This document shows positions 1 to 12,700 of a stretch of 64,000 nt of DNA, piece after piece. The stretch comes from Apricaphanius iberus (Eukaryota > Chordata > Actinopteri > Cyprinodontiformes > Aphaniidae), in NCBI GenBank assembly GCA_028564705.1, contig JAPXFQ010002722.1, positions 1,612,001 to 1,676,000 on the forward strand, read 5' to 3'. Position 1 is the stretch's first letter. The number at the start of each line of letters is the position of its first letter. The notes under the pieces were generated by a model, which was not told where the DNA came from, searched no databases, and saw only the letters and a program-made list of their open reading frames with translations. Both the position numbers and the translations under genes were made by a program.

Positions 1-869
1 CTAATTTGTCTGGGAAGGTGTTGGAGAGGTACTCAAGGCTGCTGGGCGTTCATGTTTTGTGGCATGTGAAATGTGGCACCGGATTCCCTTAGCAACACAT
101 TGTTTTTGTATATAAAGAGTGAGGAGTTTACATCTCCCAGGGCAAGACAAAGGCAGGGCAGCGATGGTTATTATCACCTGAAGGATAAGTAAATGCTTTT
201 GTACACCTCTAAAAAGAATGTTATGACTCCCTCAAGCTGCAGGGATTTGTTTTGGCTTCACGAGAATTCAACGAAGTAAAAAAAGGTAAACCGCCACATT
301 GAATTTGTTGAATCAATATGCAATTACAAGACAAACAAGTTATTGATACTCCACAAGTTTCAGGGGAGCAAATGAAGCACAACATTAAAACACAAGGCAG
401 AGATCAATAAATAAAGTCACTTCTGTGTTTAAAAAATATGTCACGTGAACTTAACTTGTATCCAGCAATAGGTAACATTTTTCTTCTCATAAATATTATC
501 TTTCACATTGATGAAAAATCTTGGTGGGTATTGATTGGACTAACTTTTGATTCATTCAGGATTTATAGACACTTCGGCTCATTTTTAATTAGAGAAATGT
601 CTGCGTAGTGTTTACTGCCCTCACAGCACACCCTGAAAAACAGCGGCACAGCACTCTGAGAATCACTTTGGGATTTAATTATCAAACAGGCCCATCAATG
701 AACACTCTTAGTCTATAACTGCTTCCTGCCAGCTTCCATCCATGTGCTGTGAGAGCGAGGCAGGATGCACACGCTTGCCTTCGAGCTGTGCATTTTAAAA
801 TAGGGCAACATCGGGTTTTGGACGATACGAGTCAAGACATGATTGAGGGCACGTCCATCACTGGATGCG
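1..869. other. Intergenic, nothing recognised
   Basis: AT-rich sequence without a credible coding frame, RNA gene or repeat that I can name. The similarity to Tc1-type elements starts at about 870. Confidence 0.5.
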
Positions 870-2455
870 GCTCTGACAAGTCACGGAAACTTCAATCAGC
901 CAGCTATTGGTTTTGATGCATGCTTTGCCAGTTCTGGAATGTTTTTCACATTTTACAACCGTAGACTTCAATGTATTGTATTGGGATTTTATGTTATAGG
1001 CTTACACAAAATAGCACATAACTGTGAAGCTGGTGGTAAAGAATGAGTACTTCTCAAAATGTTTTACAAACCAAAATGATTAAATCAGATAAGCAGCAAA
1101 AAAGCCCATAGAATCTCGGAATGAACAACTGAAATCCACAGCAGGTGAGAGAATCTGTAGACAGAACAGCTATTTGTAGTGTGCTAAACACATCTGGATT
1201 TTATGGAAGAGTGGCAGTATAAAATCCATTCTTGTTGGAAAGACGTAAGAAGTCACACACAATGCATAGTGTTGACAGCATTATGGTATGGAGGTGCTTT
1301 TTGCAGCAGAAATAGGGAAGCTCATCGGAGCTGATGGAAAGATTAATGAAAATAGCACAGAGAAATCCTAAGAAAAAAAAATTTGAGTGTTAAAGGGGCT
1401 ATATCATGTAAATTCCAGTTTTTGAAGTTTTCAACCATATGGTAGTGCAATGTTCTCATAAAAACCTTTTGGTTTAATTCATGCATGTCTGAGTAATCCT
1501 CCTGAATTCTGCTCTCTGAGCAGCTGCCCCTCCCTCTCCTAGAAATCGACTGAGTGTTCAACTAGTGACATCACTAGTTGAAAGTTGAGTGCTAGAGGTG
1601 TCTGCACCGCCCCTGCAGGCAGAGCGGCTTACCTCTGGTAGGATTTCAAACACACCCTCCTCCTTCTAACAGTTCATGGCTGCTTCGGTTTTTGGCAGCT
1701 TAAAACAGTTTTTTGTTGGATTTTTTACTTTCTCTGTTTGGATGCATGGATTTAAGGATTTTATTCTCACAGAACAGTGGCTGGATCAAAGAACAAAGAT
1801 GCCTGATGGACAGAGAAGTAAGTGGCTACATGCTAATGCTAATGTGGGTTAGCCATTTATCAAGCTGCTGATGAAATCTTATAACAGCTATTTGTTCTCG
1901 GTTCTGTCTAAAGCCTGGAGATTTAGCGCCTAAAATAGGCTTTATTGACTCAGTTTTTTACAAAAAAATAATAATAAACCAAGCGTCTGAGCCCTTTATA
2001 AAACAGAGTTTCATTGTGTGCTTTTTAACTTCACTGTCAGTTTGAGATGAAGCTCAGCACTGTTTCTTTCTTCACTCAAGAGGAGTGGAGTGCGCGAGTG
2101 GGGGCGCGTCGCAGGAGGCGAGTTTATAGAGAAACGAGCCGTTTTACTTCATGGTCTAACATTAACTACAGGATACAGTTAAATTTTAGGACAAATTAAT
2201 ACTGTATAACACCAACGGTAACATTTTATCATATATATGTTTATCCCAGAAGTTGAAAGCTGTAAAATAGCATGTTAGAGTCCCTTTAAAGATTTTAAAC
2301 TGAGGTTCACCTTTCGTCCGGACAATGAGCCCAAAAATAGCTACCGTGAAACGGTTAGAGCAAAGCCTATTCATCAGTTGGAATTGTTCGATCAAAGTCC
2401 AAACTTGAGTCAAATCAGGAGAATGTGTGGCAGGACATGAAAGGTGCTGCAAACC
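870..2455 (+). mobile_element. Decayed Tc1/mariner element, split by a TTAA element
   Basis: Segments 870-1389 and 2290-2455 read together as a degraded fish Tc1-type element. Seen: a 5' part resembling the terminal region of this family (text around 930-1030, ending in the phrase like GTGAAGCTGGTGGTAAAGAATG). After the insertion comes a decayed copy of the transposase region that normally carries the DND...PKH and SPDLNP motifs, here full of stops (for example GATCAAAGTCCAAAC at 2391-2405). The transposase cannot be functional. The break falls exactly at a TTAA-flanked insertion (1394-2285). Assignment rests on recalled family patterns, so the outer ends are approximate. Confidence 0.65.
1394..2285. 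mobile_element. Non-autonomous piggyBac-like element (TTAA target), 892 bp
   Basis: Flanked by TTAA at 1390-1393 and 2286-2289. Terminal inverted repeats about 15 bp long with a few mismatches: AGGGGCTATATCATG on the left against AGGGACTCTAACATG from the right end. TTAA duplication and short TIRs are the hallmark of piggyBac-type elements. There is no transposase frame inside. It sits within a decayed Tc1 copy, so it inserted later than that element. Confidence 0.7.
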
Positions 2456-5400
2456 CTAAACACATGAATATTCTTACAAGGAGGCTCTGGTAACCATGCA
2501 TGATCCATGTTGTGTGAGAATGTTTCTATGTTAAAACCCAAAGAAATTGTATTTTTGTGTCTGCACACAAAATATCCCACATATTGTCAATAACTACAGC
2601 ATGTCTACCTGTCTGCAGCTAAGCTATCAACATAAATTCCCCAGTACACCCAGAGCCTCAGTGCACATCATCATCCATCACATGACTTGCCCTAATAGGC
2701 TGCCATGAGACCAGTTTTTAAGACTGCCAAGTTCTCCTTAACAGACACCAGACACAGTTTATCTGTTCTGCTGGAGACTTTCTTTGTAGGTCAGAAAACA
2801 AAACAGTGAAAATGAAATTTAAAAAGAAAATTAGGATGACTGCAATGCGGGGTGTAGGGGGGGCGTTATCCAATCACCGTACGTCCTGCAAGGCAATCAA
2901 TATGAGTTTAACTGTTGGCAATTCTCACTTTGGTAATCATGCTTTGGAATAATGAAATCGTATTCAAGCAGAGGCATGACTGACATAATAATCATTTTTG
3001 CTGCGGCTTGGGCCAAGGGGAAAATATGTTTTTGGGTTTTTTTTTACTGTGTAATTGAGATTAATTCATATCCTTATTAAGAAGTAAATGGTGAGTGTAA
3101 GAATGGAATGCAGCTACTGATGTTTGTATACTTTATGACAGCATAACTCGAAATTTGATTTCGGTTAAAGTAGTTTTTCTAACCTTATCGTTTGAACCTC
3201 CGTGGGACACAGCAGTGTGGCACTGCATAATACTAGGAACGAAAAGGAGAGAAGCGCAGTAAATTTTCATCCGTCAGAGGCCATTGACTGTTTTCCACTG
3301 ACTGAGGAGGCAGACTCGGGAACCATTCCGCTCTGATTCATCACAGTCGCACACAATACATTCACAAGCCTTCAATGATGCTAAATGACCATTACTATGC
3401 GGCAACAATAGTGAGAGCCCTCCTCAAGAATACAACAGGAAACATTTGAAGAATAGCTCGTTAAATGTAGTTATTTTTAATCCAAGTTGTGTATTAAGAA
3501 GAACAGAACCTACAAAACGTGTAGCATATCATTTAAGAAAATGCTCTTTGGAGTTCTCATCCCCTCCTGTCTTCTCATAGTCTTCTTACACCAAAGATAA
3601 CTGAAAATAAATGCTAAACGCTCTGCTTCATTGAAGCAAGGCTTTACAGCATCTCGTGTATTCCAAGTACACACTTCGATTCCACTTAATAGGCAGTAAA
3701 TCCTTATTTTGCATGGTGTGACAGCACGGGCTCTATCAAACTGGGTGACATACTTAGCAGGGTTCAAAAGGTAACATGTCGACTGGAGTGCTTTTCTTGG
3801 CAGGAAATGTGATGCTTCCAGTAGAGTGACAGAAGAATCAAAAAACCAAGATTAGGGGGATTCAAGCAAGTAATTTGCAAAGCTGCAACAAATATGTTCT
3901 GAGAGAATTAAAAAAAGGGAAAGTATATTGAGACATACCGAGAAGCGAGACATTTTCTGATGATGATATTCGTTTTTAGACTCTAAACAGGAAGTCCTTA
4001 AATTAGCAACAGTTACACTTAACACTCTAAGCCACAAATGCATCATTTGAGTATTTGTCTTGACCCTTCTTTAGGTTTAAAAGATATCAAATAAGTGTGT
4101 AAGGAGAACAATTTGTGCTTTTTACATTACTCTTGCAGCACTTAGCGGTTCTGATATTGAATTGTTTGAATTTAAGGCAAAACTTATTGAAAAATTTAGT
4201 TTTGCACAATGTTGTACGTTATCAGCATGGTGGTAAATTTATTTAAATTTATATGAAACATACTTCCTTTCAGAAATAATGACTTTGACATTTATTTATT
4301 ATGTAAAAATACATTTTTTTTTCCATTTTGGGCCACATCAAGATAGTTAATATTCTTAAGGGGCAGATTGCGGCATATAGTATAGATAAAACTTTCTTTA
4401 ACAAACTGCTGAAATATTAATAAATATCAGTCTCAACAAGTACTTCATAAAGTTTGACAAGTAATTCTGAAAATGTAATAATTCTGAACATCCTTTTTAC
4501 CGTGATGTTATTTGGGACTATTCAAATAAACATACGACTTGAGACTAACGTTACTTTATTTGCCTTATCTAAATGTTATGAATTTTATTTAACTATACTT
4601 TAAATAGTTATTTATATCAAACCATGTCTTTAAAAGTGTCTGTTTCCTTTCATCAAAAGCTGATCCAAGCTTTTATAAATGTCGACTAGTAATTTATCGT
4701 TAGTTAACAGTGAGATGGCCCATATAGCTCTGAATCCTCACTGCCATACAGTTATTAAAAGTTTAAAGAAAGTTTGAGGAAAAAATATATATACTGTAAG
4801 TTCAGAATTCCTCTTGTTGTATGCAGAGATGCTGAGTTCCTTGATTTCTATAAATGCTTCTCAGCAATGTTTCTCAGCAAAAAGAAGTTTCTTTTTTGGC
4901 CTTTCCTCTACACAAGAACGGGGTGTCAGGGTCGAAAACGCAACCTTTTGAAAACAGGTTCCAGAGTGAACAATTCTGACAAAACTGGGTGTTTCGTTTT
5001 CATGTAAACGGAACCAGCAACTTTCAAAAACAATAACATCACTGCCAGCTTCTCACAGCATATTGGACTTGCACACTCCACCATCCTTCAGTTTGCAAGC
5101 CGCGTGAAGAAAGAATAGATCCTGGTATGCTGTTTCCGCTTATGCAGCTTCTCAAATGATTTTATTGTACGTGCAGAGGCCACTATGGTTAGTTATCTTC
5201 TGACTAGAGATATTTCTTTTCCGGGTATGAGGGGGAAACCATTAGACTCTGCATACATGGTACACACCGCCATCTAAAGGCCAGAATCAGATCTTGTGCA
5301 AGTGTCAGTTGCACCCAAGATGCAAACAAAAACGGGAACATTGTCGTGTAAAGTGCCTGTTAATCTAAGGTGGAGTATTCTTAGGCGGAATTGGAGTAAA

Positions 5401-5592
5401 AAGAGTACAAAAGCATCCCAAAAATGTTCAAATAGCTCCTTGTAAGAAGGAGAATAATCATCATCAAGTTTATATGTAGAGCACATTTTATCACTTCAGA
5501 GTGCTTCACATGATAAAAGCACAACACAATAAATAAACACACAAAAAAACATTACACTGCATTACATTCCACACTACGGCTTTAAGTAACAG
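2456..5592. other. Intergenic, nothing firmly recognised
   Basis: AT-rich, no supported gene. A short segment near 5480-5560 (around GAGCACATTTTATCACTTC and AAAGCACAACACAATAAATAAA) resembles the 3' tails of fish SINE/LINE repeats in antisense, but is too short and diverged to name. Confidence 0.45.
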
Positions 5593-5596
5593 TTAA

Positions 5597-6609
5597 AGAA
5601 CTGGCATTAAATTCCCCGCAACGTTTGGGCCCTTTTTAGCCACACTGTTAGTACCTTAATACTATATCAAAGGATCGCTTGCCGTAATTCAGCCTTGTTG
5701 TAGAATTGCAGGTGTGATGAGGTAGCCCTTCTGTTAGCATTAGCACAGAACGACCGGGTTTCGGAGGGCGGGGCCTAGGCTATGCACTTCTGTGGTCAAT
5801 GAGTCTCTAACGATATTTCGAATGTTCAACTATAATATATAATATTTTTTCCCCAAAATAATAGCGTACTAGCACCAATGCTACATAAACAAACTGGGGT
5901 ATTAGCTGTGAAGCTAATTCTGAATGTTAGCTATGAAGCTAATTGAAAAGCGAACAACTCAAACAATTCCACAATGTGTACTTAAAGCTGAGGGACATTA
6001 TTAAGGAAATATGCTTACTTGTACAGGGATATTTGCTGGTTCACGTAGAGTTGGTATTAATCCTGGTAGAAGTTTAAGACGATCTGTGAATCCACTGCTG
6101 TATTGTCCCAAGTTTGAAAAACAGTCGTCCTAGAAATGTTGGCCACAAACTACCACACGCTTAGGCAGTCGGTCGGGTACATTCCCTGCATACATAAAAT
6201 CTATCCACAAGCTTTTCAGTGGCTCAGAAGTAGGGAGGACAAAAAGATTTATGTTATCTTTTGTACACCCAGGTATAGTGCAGTTTGGATGCGGTCTGGA
6301 CTTCATGCTGTTGGTTTGTTGTTTACCTGTTACCGTAGCTTAGCGGAGGGAGGGACTTGGAGGGTGTAGTTCGGGGAAGGGGGTAATTGGCTGGAACTCA
6401 ACACCTAATGTGCCGAAACGTGTCGTCATATGCCGAACTGCCAAACAGCCCGTTTCTGAGTGATAATTTCACTATGTAGGCAGACATACCCGGAACAAAG
6501 GAAAGACTAATCAGTAATTTTAACCCCTTAGCGGCCATAGGAAGGCTGGGGGAACTAAAAGATATGATCAAAAACCTAAAAAAAATGCTTATTTCATGCC
6601 AGGTCCACT
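5597..6609. mobile_element. Probable TTAA-flanked (piggyBac-like) non-autonomous element, about 1 kb
   Basis: TTAA at 5593-5596 and 6610-6613. The right end read inward is AAGTGGACCTGGCATGAAAT; the left end is AGAACTGGCATTAAAT, which matches if a few bases near the left tip were lost. The interior has a GC-richer patch and frames of up to 77 codons on the + strand that match nothing known to me. The imperfect left terminus makes this less sure than the other TTAA elements. Confidence 0.5.
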
Positions 6610-6613
6610 TTAA

Positions 6614-8181
6614 AATACCTGGTCACTTAAATTACCAAGTATCCTAACAGTTATTTAAAGCAGTTGTTTTTTGGAACCATTTGACAACATTTTAAGTAAA
6701 TCTGAGGTTTGAATTTCACCATATTAGAAGAGTTAATCTTCCTCTTCACAGTTATACCCTGATCTGTGTCTGTCACAGAGTTGTATAATTATTACAAAGT
6801 TGTGGTTCTACCATTACAACATATGCAATTGTTATAGGAGTATTCACAATGTTTTCTCATGGCACTGCTATCACTGTCTTATCGATACCGGCATACATTT
6901 TGTATTAACCTTTTATTGTGGGAATGGAATCTTTGTTTTAATAATTAAAATATTAAGTAGTTTTATCATAGCACTATAATTATTTTTATTTTATTTTATG
7001 GATCGACACATCTACATCTTTAACCTTACTTAAGAGTGATAAAATCTTTGCAGAGACGACAACCACACACATACTTTTAGTAATCGAAACAAATAAGGCA
7101 GACATAAATGTTACCAATTCAGCTAAACCTTCTTCCTGTAGTGCAGCCATCTGTGTCTTTATTGGCTGAGACCTGAGTTAGATTTCAAAGGAAATTTTTA
7201 CACTGTTTTCTCTGCTGGTTTGGATGGGGGTGTTGCTGAAATATTTTTTTATTTAAATTATGGTTCCTTTTATAACATCTATCAGGATCTGTAACCATGA
7301 CGACAGTAAAGCTATTTTCAAAGTGCAGGTTGCCGTCTGAGTTTTCAAAAGCCCACCTAATGCCCGAAATATGACCCCAAACCGAAACGAACTGAAGAGG
7401 AGATATGCTGGATGTAGAGCAGGGGCACAAATTGAAATTTAGGAAAGGATATTTAAACAACTTCCTCTCCTTGATGTAACTGGGGTATGATGTATCACTG
7501 AAGGTTGAAGGGAGAGTGGAGCTTGTACCTTTTTAATGTCAGGAATGCAAAATATTTTGTCATTATTATGTCTTTCAGCGAAATAGAGATACAAGAACAC
7601 ATTCCACACACCATCACGTTCCTTCATAGTGGCGATAACAACAAAAGGACAGATTATGGTACTCTGACTAAAGCAGAAGTATGATCCTGAACATTTAGAA
7701 AGACTTTCCGTCTCACCCCATGCATTCAGCTGTTTATGTTGTTCAAAAAGAGTTCAGGAGCCCTATGTTCTGTCGCTTTGTGTGACTTCATGAGTTGTTG
7801 CCATCCATTTTATGAAAGTTCAACTTCCTCGCTGTCCTTAAACCACCACCTTTTAAACAGAAAGTATTTAACTACTTTCTACAAGAATTTAATAAAATAA
7901 TACATACTAGAACAACACAAATTCCTTGGTGAGCAGAATATACTCTAGTTCTTATTTACTGCAACACACAGGAGACAGTGTACTATTTAATTCTGGCTAC
8001 TGCAGTTCACCCCTGGGGTGAGCAGCCTATTTAAAACAACCAGAGGTGACATCCATTCTCTTTCCAGATGAGATACGAAATGAAATGGCCTCCAGCCTCC
8101 ACTTTGATTGACACATATGGGAAAGTAAACAAATCTGCACAGTCAGACTGAAGAAATGGGGAGTACTGTCACTCGCTCACT
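6614..8181. other. Intergenic, nothing recognised
   Basis: No gene supported. Overlapping minus-strand frames at 7185-7627 (91 and 62 codons) show no family resemblance. Confidence 0.45.
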
Positions 8182-8215
8182 CACACACACGCACACACAC
8201 ACATACACAAGCACA
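8182..8215. repeat. CA-type microsatellite
   Basis: Imperfect CA dinucleotide run with CG and TA interruptions. Confidence 0.85.
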
Positions 8216-8335
8216 GCTTGCCCATATGGGGGCGTGTGGACAAAATATTAAACACTGATCCTATATGCGGTGTGTAATAGAGTGTCTCATGTGTTTCCTT
8301 AATCTGTTTTCCACAGAGTATTAAACCCCTTGAAC

Positions 8336-8700
8336 TTTTCATATTTTGTCTTCTTACGACCATAAACTTTACTGTACTTTATTTGTCCTAGATATTAAAA
8401 ATATCACGCAGATGTGGGTTTAAACAAGTCAGAGCTGAAAAGTGTGGCATCCATATGTATTCATTCCCCTTCGCTTCTTCATTACTAAACGAGTTCAGTG
8501 CAACAATTGCTTTCAAGTGTGACCTCATTAGTAAATGCACTCCATCTGGGTGCAATTTAGTATAAAAACAGATTTTTTTGTTAAGTTGTGCCTTACCGAA
8601 CATTAATGAACAGACTGCGTCGTGAAGATAAAGAAGCAAACGTCTAATTAACTCAGGTGCGGAATGGATGCAGTGCAGAATCCATACGGGTTCCATAAAG
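8336..8700 (+). mobile_element. Tc1/mariner 5' fragment (decayed)
   Basis: Resembles the 5' non-coding region of a common fish Tc1 family, in sense orientation. Diagnostic phrases include AACAAGTCAGAGCTGAAAAG (8427-8446), then the stretch with CATATGTATTCATTCCCC, and near the end GAACATTAATGAACAGACTGCG, which precedes the transposase start in intact copies. The body of the transposase is missing. Confidence 0.65.
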
Positions 8701-9314
8701 ATGAAAAAAATAAAGATTGAGTTCGATTAAAGTATGCGATTGCGGTGCTGAGCTCTGTTAACTTTCAAAATCAAGTCTAGTTTTTCTGGATGCCACATGT
8801 GGATTTTCATGAAGTTAAAGAAATTACAAACATATTTAGCAGTAAAAGAAAATGATCGAATCATAAGAGTTAGTAGGGCTTGGGATCGGGTTGTCATCAC
8901 CTGGCCATGTTGGTACCCTGCTTACTGGTTCCTGGGACAGCATGTAATGTTTACTGAGTTGCTAACTCTCCGTCTTCCAGCTTAATTTAATCTATTATAC
9001 TTTTGATTTACTGTTATTACTCAACCATGGTAAATCGCTGCTGTGTTGTGGGCTGCAACTGTACAGAAGAGGATTAGGGCCACTGAAAAAAATTAAAAAG
9101 TATTCTGACATTGATCTCAGAATTCTGACTTTAATCTCAGAAGTGACATCTGGCTGCAATGCAGATGGACACCAGGGAACCACCTGCAATGACAGAGATG
9201 TGAACACTCCGCAGGACAACAAACTTTTTGGAGAAGCATGTCCTCTGGACTGTTCACATCTCTGTCATTGCAGGTCGTTCCCTGGGGTCCATCTGCATTG
9301 CAGCCAGATGTCAC

Positions 9315-9434
9315 TTCTGAGATTAAAGTCAGAATTCTGAGAAAAAAGTCAGATTTCTGAGAAAAAAGTCAGAATTCTGAGAAAAAAGTCAGAATTCTGA
9401 AATTAAAGTCAGAATTCTGAGATTAAAGTCAGAA
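9315..9434. repeat. Tandem repeat, 20-bp unit, about six copies
   Basis: Unit CTGAGAAAAAAGTCAGAATT with variants (AGATTAAAG in place of AGAAAAAAG). Copies are head to tail without spacers, so this is not a CRISPR array. It forms the right arm of the palindromic element. Confidence 0.85.
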
Positions 9435-9463
9435 TATACATATATATATATATATATACATAT
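9435..9463. repeat. TA microsatellite
   Basis: Alternating TA run with CA interruptions within the palindromic element. Confidence 0.8.
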
Positions 9464-9719
9464 AAATTTTATTTTTTTCCAGTGGCCCTAATCCTCTTCC
9501 GTACAACAGTACAACACATGATTGCCAGGGGAAAAAAAGGTGGAAACAGGTTTACCCTTCATCAATTTCCTGCTTGGAGGCATAACCACGGATTATCTGA
9601 AATAACAAAGTGTATTAGGCTCGCTTGGATCGCGGCTGTAAGGCAACCAAACATAACTTTCCCAAGTATCCCGGTGTCGACGAGGTTGTGTTCTCTGCAT
9701 TTTCATCTTGGTAAATTAC

Positions 9720-12700
9720 CAATTTTATGTTTGTTTTCCTTCAACCACGACATGCATATCCAAACATAGGCAACATAGATACTGGTAAGCTAATGCAGGC
9801 ATACTGAAACACAACCCAACTTCTTCTGCTACACTTCCTCTATGTGGGATGACAATTTTGATAGTTACTTGGAGAACCAGCGAATGAAATGTACCGTATA
9901 CCTCCCACCCAGAATGAGCACCATCAGTATACTTGGGGCACACCGAGCTTAAGGCCACAGAAACTGGACAATACGAGAGACCTGTCATTCTTGACAGGTC
10001 GGCCACACCTCCCGCCTCTCAGTATGTCTATATACATGGCATATAAAGGACATTTATGTATATGACAGGAGCAGAAAACATCTATTCACTTTTTAAACAT
10101 ATTCTTAAGAGCAAGTGGGAATTTTGTGAGCACTTAAGGTTAGTAAAATAGGTGGAGAGCAGCTTAGTTTATATTTTTCCAAATTACTGTGTTCTCACAG
10201 TTATTCATATGAAAACTGCACATGATACATGCACTCAAAGCACAAACAAGATAGCTGAAAAATGTGTATCATGCAGAACTGTGCACACAAGTATTGTTGG
10301 TGCGCCAGTCTTTATTGGGTGTTTTCTATGGATCCAAACCATTTATAATGCCGATTTTGTCTATATATCAGTCCCTCGCTTCCCTATTTAGCATATCCCT
10401 TTATATTCTGTATTTTTTTCTGGACTTTAACATGTTGTACATTACTTTCTTTCTCCCAACTCTGCTTCTTCTCGCGCGATGTACTTCTAGCTTCTATAGT
10501 GAATCTGCAAGTTGTTTACGCTCGTGAGGCTGTCAACATGGCCACCACATCCCAGAATGCAAAGCGTGATCCGAAGCCTTTTTAAACATGACCACATTAA
10601 ACTATTTAAAAATTACCCACGGCACAGCAAGCCAAGTTAATAAATAATATTCTAAAAAAGGTGGACTTAGGTGAAATGCATTTAATTATCTGAAAATGTA
10701 TAGCCAACCCATTGATTACCAATCTCTATTTATTTGTAATTGATTTCTTTACTTTCTTATATATACTGTACAGTATTTCTTTTAAAAAAGGGGGAAAGAA
10801 AAGGTTGAATTAGTGCTCATATTCATGGTAGTACTCTGACATTCTGTTGAGTGTTTAAGAATCTTGATAACACATAAACGGCATATAAATTTGGTGTACA
10901 AGAATCAGAGCGTCAAGGGGTATTAACAGCCAATTTGAATTAATACTTTTTTAGCTATGACTTAAAAAGAACCAAATCTATGTTAGTGTGTAAATTGGAG
11001 GTATTTTCAGGTGATGAACTGTCTTGTTTTGTCTTATGTATCATCAGAGTCTAGGCTTTGTGTATATATCCACATCAGTTACCTGATCAAAGTTCTGCTG
11101 AATGTACCATCTTCAGACATATACTGCATGAGTGCATCAGATGATAAGAGCTAGAATAATACAGAGTATCAATGACTTCATTAAACTATTGTTTTTTTTT
11201 GTTTTAAGATTCTGTCTGCAGTGCATAATTAGATGACTTGACTCATGTTCTCGTTGCGTTAAATTCTAGGGGGCTTCTCTTCAGTTCAAGAGTTCTCTGC
11301 TGTCTAGTTGAGCAATTACATATTGATTCCCTTGGTTGAAGACCTTTGTGATACAGCCGTTGACAGACAGGAGGCTGTTACACTTTCAACGAAAAGCTGC
11401 CGTAGCCCAAGGAATCAAAAGACAATTTTCCCTACATGAATGACAGAGATGAGGGGGCAAAAAACATAGTTAAAAGGCATTTTTGAGGCTTTTACTCTAG
11501 AGGAAACGAGGCTGCTTAAATTGCGTAGACACATTTCCATGGTAAACAGATGGTAATATTTAGAGTGAACAAAACCAGATTTGCAGTAGAGAGAATTTTA
11601 TTTTCACTGCATTATGGTGGAAATTGAAGTCATGTTGAGTTTTAATTCTCTGCATTCATTTATCTATTTTAAATAAAATTGAATCAACAAATTTCTCAAA
11701 TGCTTGCACAAACATTGGCATACCAACAGTATTCTAACATAGAAAATAATCTAAAAAGTGATCTGATATTTTGATTTGCACCTTTATCAAGCCATCCCAT
11801 AAACAGAGCATGAATCTAAATATTCATATATAAAATATTCATATATAAAAAATATTTTTTTTTTTACACATGTAACCTTTTTACATGTGTAAAAATGTAC
11901 ACAGTATTTTTATTTAATGTGAGACAACTATTTCTAGGTGTTAAGTATGCCATTAGGGTGAGCAGTTATAACATCTTACCTTGTCTAGAAAGGAAAAAAC
12001 GATGATTCCTTATGATATATGGATCATAGAGATATTAAGTTCTCACACATTGTTCAGGTTTTACCTGTGATGACAATATTGTTACGACCTTCTTAGGAAT
12101 CATTCTTCTCTCGCCTGTCCTGAAGAGGAAAATATACCCGTCAAGCGTCTTGAACAGCTTGACAGCTCTTTGAGTTGTCAGCAGAAACTGTTGAATGCAT
12201 TCATATTCACCTAAAGCAAAAATAACCCATCATCCAATCTGGGTGAATTATGAGACCTACAAAGTCAAACTCCTACTGTTTTACATAGAAATAAGATGTT
12301 CTCAGAGCCTGCAAAACGTTACCTTGCAAAGGTTTTTCATTCCCAGTGAACTTAAGATTTTGTTATAATATTGGGTTGTTTGCGTATTTGTTTCTGTGTT
12401 TCTAATTTTGGTTTAGCTCGTTGCTGATTACTATCCTTTTCTATATCTTCCCTTTCTAATTAGTGCCAGCTATTTCTTTTCTCGTTAATTAACCGCGTGT
12501 ATATTCTCCTACATGTCGGCTCCTCATCATTAATAGTCTTCGTTGCCTCCTGTGTTGCATTTCCCTTTGAGTTTCCCTGTAGGTTTTGGGATTTTAATCA
12601 TTAATATGCACATTATGCATCAACGCTCGTCCTGTCTGCCCTTTGGGTACACTCACCTTGGACACCATGACAATTTTGTCTTGCTACAATAACTACTGTA

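Larger units (their letters stand above)
9061..9504. mobile_element. Palindromic non-autonomous element inside the THAP fragment
   Basis: Outer arms: 9061-9085 and 9480-9504 are inverted copies, 24 of 25 matching (core GAAGAGGATTAGGGCCACTG). Inner arms: 9118-9205 and 9252-9339, 88 nt each with two mismatches around a 46-nt loop. As a result nearly the same peptide is encoded on both strands. GTACA occurs at both edges (9061-9065 and 9509-9513) and may be a target duplication. The right half carries a 20-bp tandem repeat and a TA run. There is no transposase; the superfamily is not identified. Confidence 0.75.
9027..9712 (+). pseudogene. THAP-type zinc-finger exon fragment, disrupted
   Basis: Left part (9027-9065) reads MVNRCCVVGCNCT, the first Cys pair of a THAP domain. 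After a 0.44 kb palindromic insertion the right part (about 9514-9712) gives NRFTLHQFPAWRHNHG followed by RLAWIAAVRQPNI and CSLHFH. These supply the FP, Trp and C-x2-H elements of the C2CH THAP zinc finger. THAP domains bind DNA and occur both in host proteins and in fish transposon-derived proteins. The two halves cannot be read as one frame. Besides the insertion, the reading frame shifts at the A-run near 9530-9537: the residues expected before it (HDCQGKK-like) are in one frame and the rest in the next. A GT follows the CSLHFHL stretch, where an exon end would be plausible. No later domain of such a gene was recognised, so this is probably a dead gene or dead transposon exon. Confidence 0.65.

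Noticed and set aside
9117..9340. Two nearly identical peptides on opposite strands (MTSGCNADG...)
   Set aside because: They are produced by the palindrome reading the same on both strands, not by real genes.
9315..9434. Regular repeat that might suggest a CRISPR array
   Set aside because: Units are contiguous with no unique spacers, in a eukaryotic repeat.
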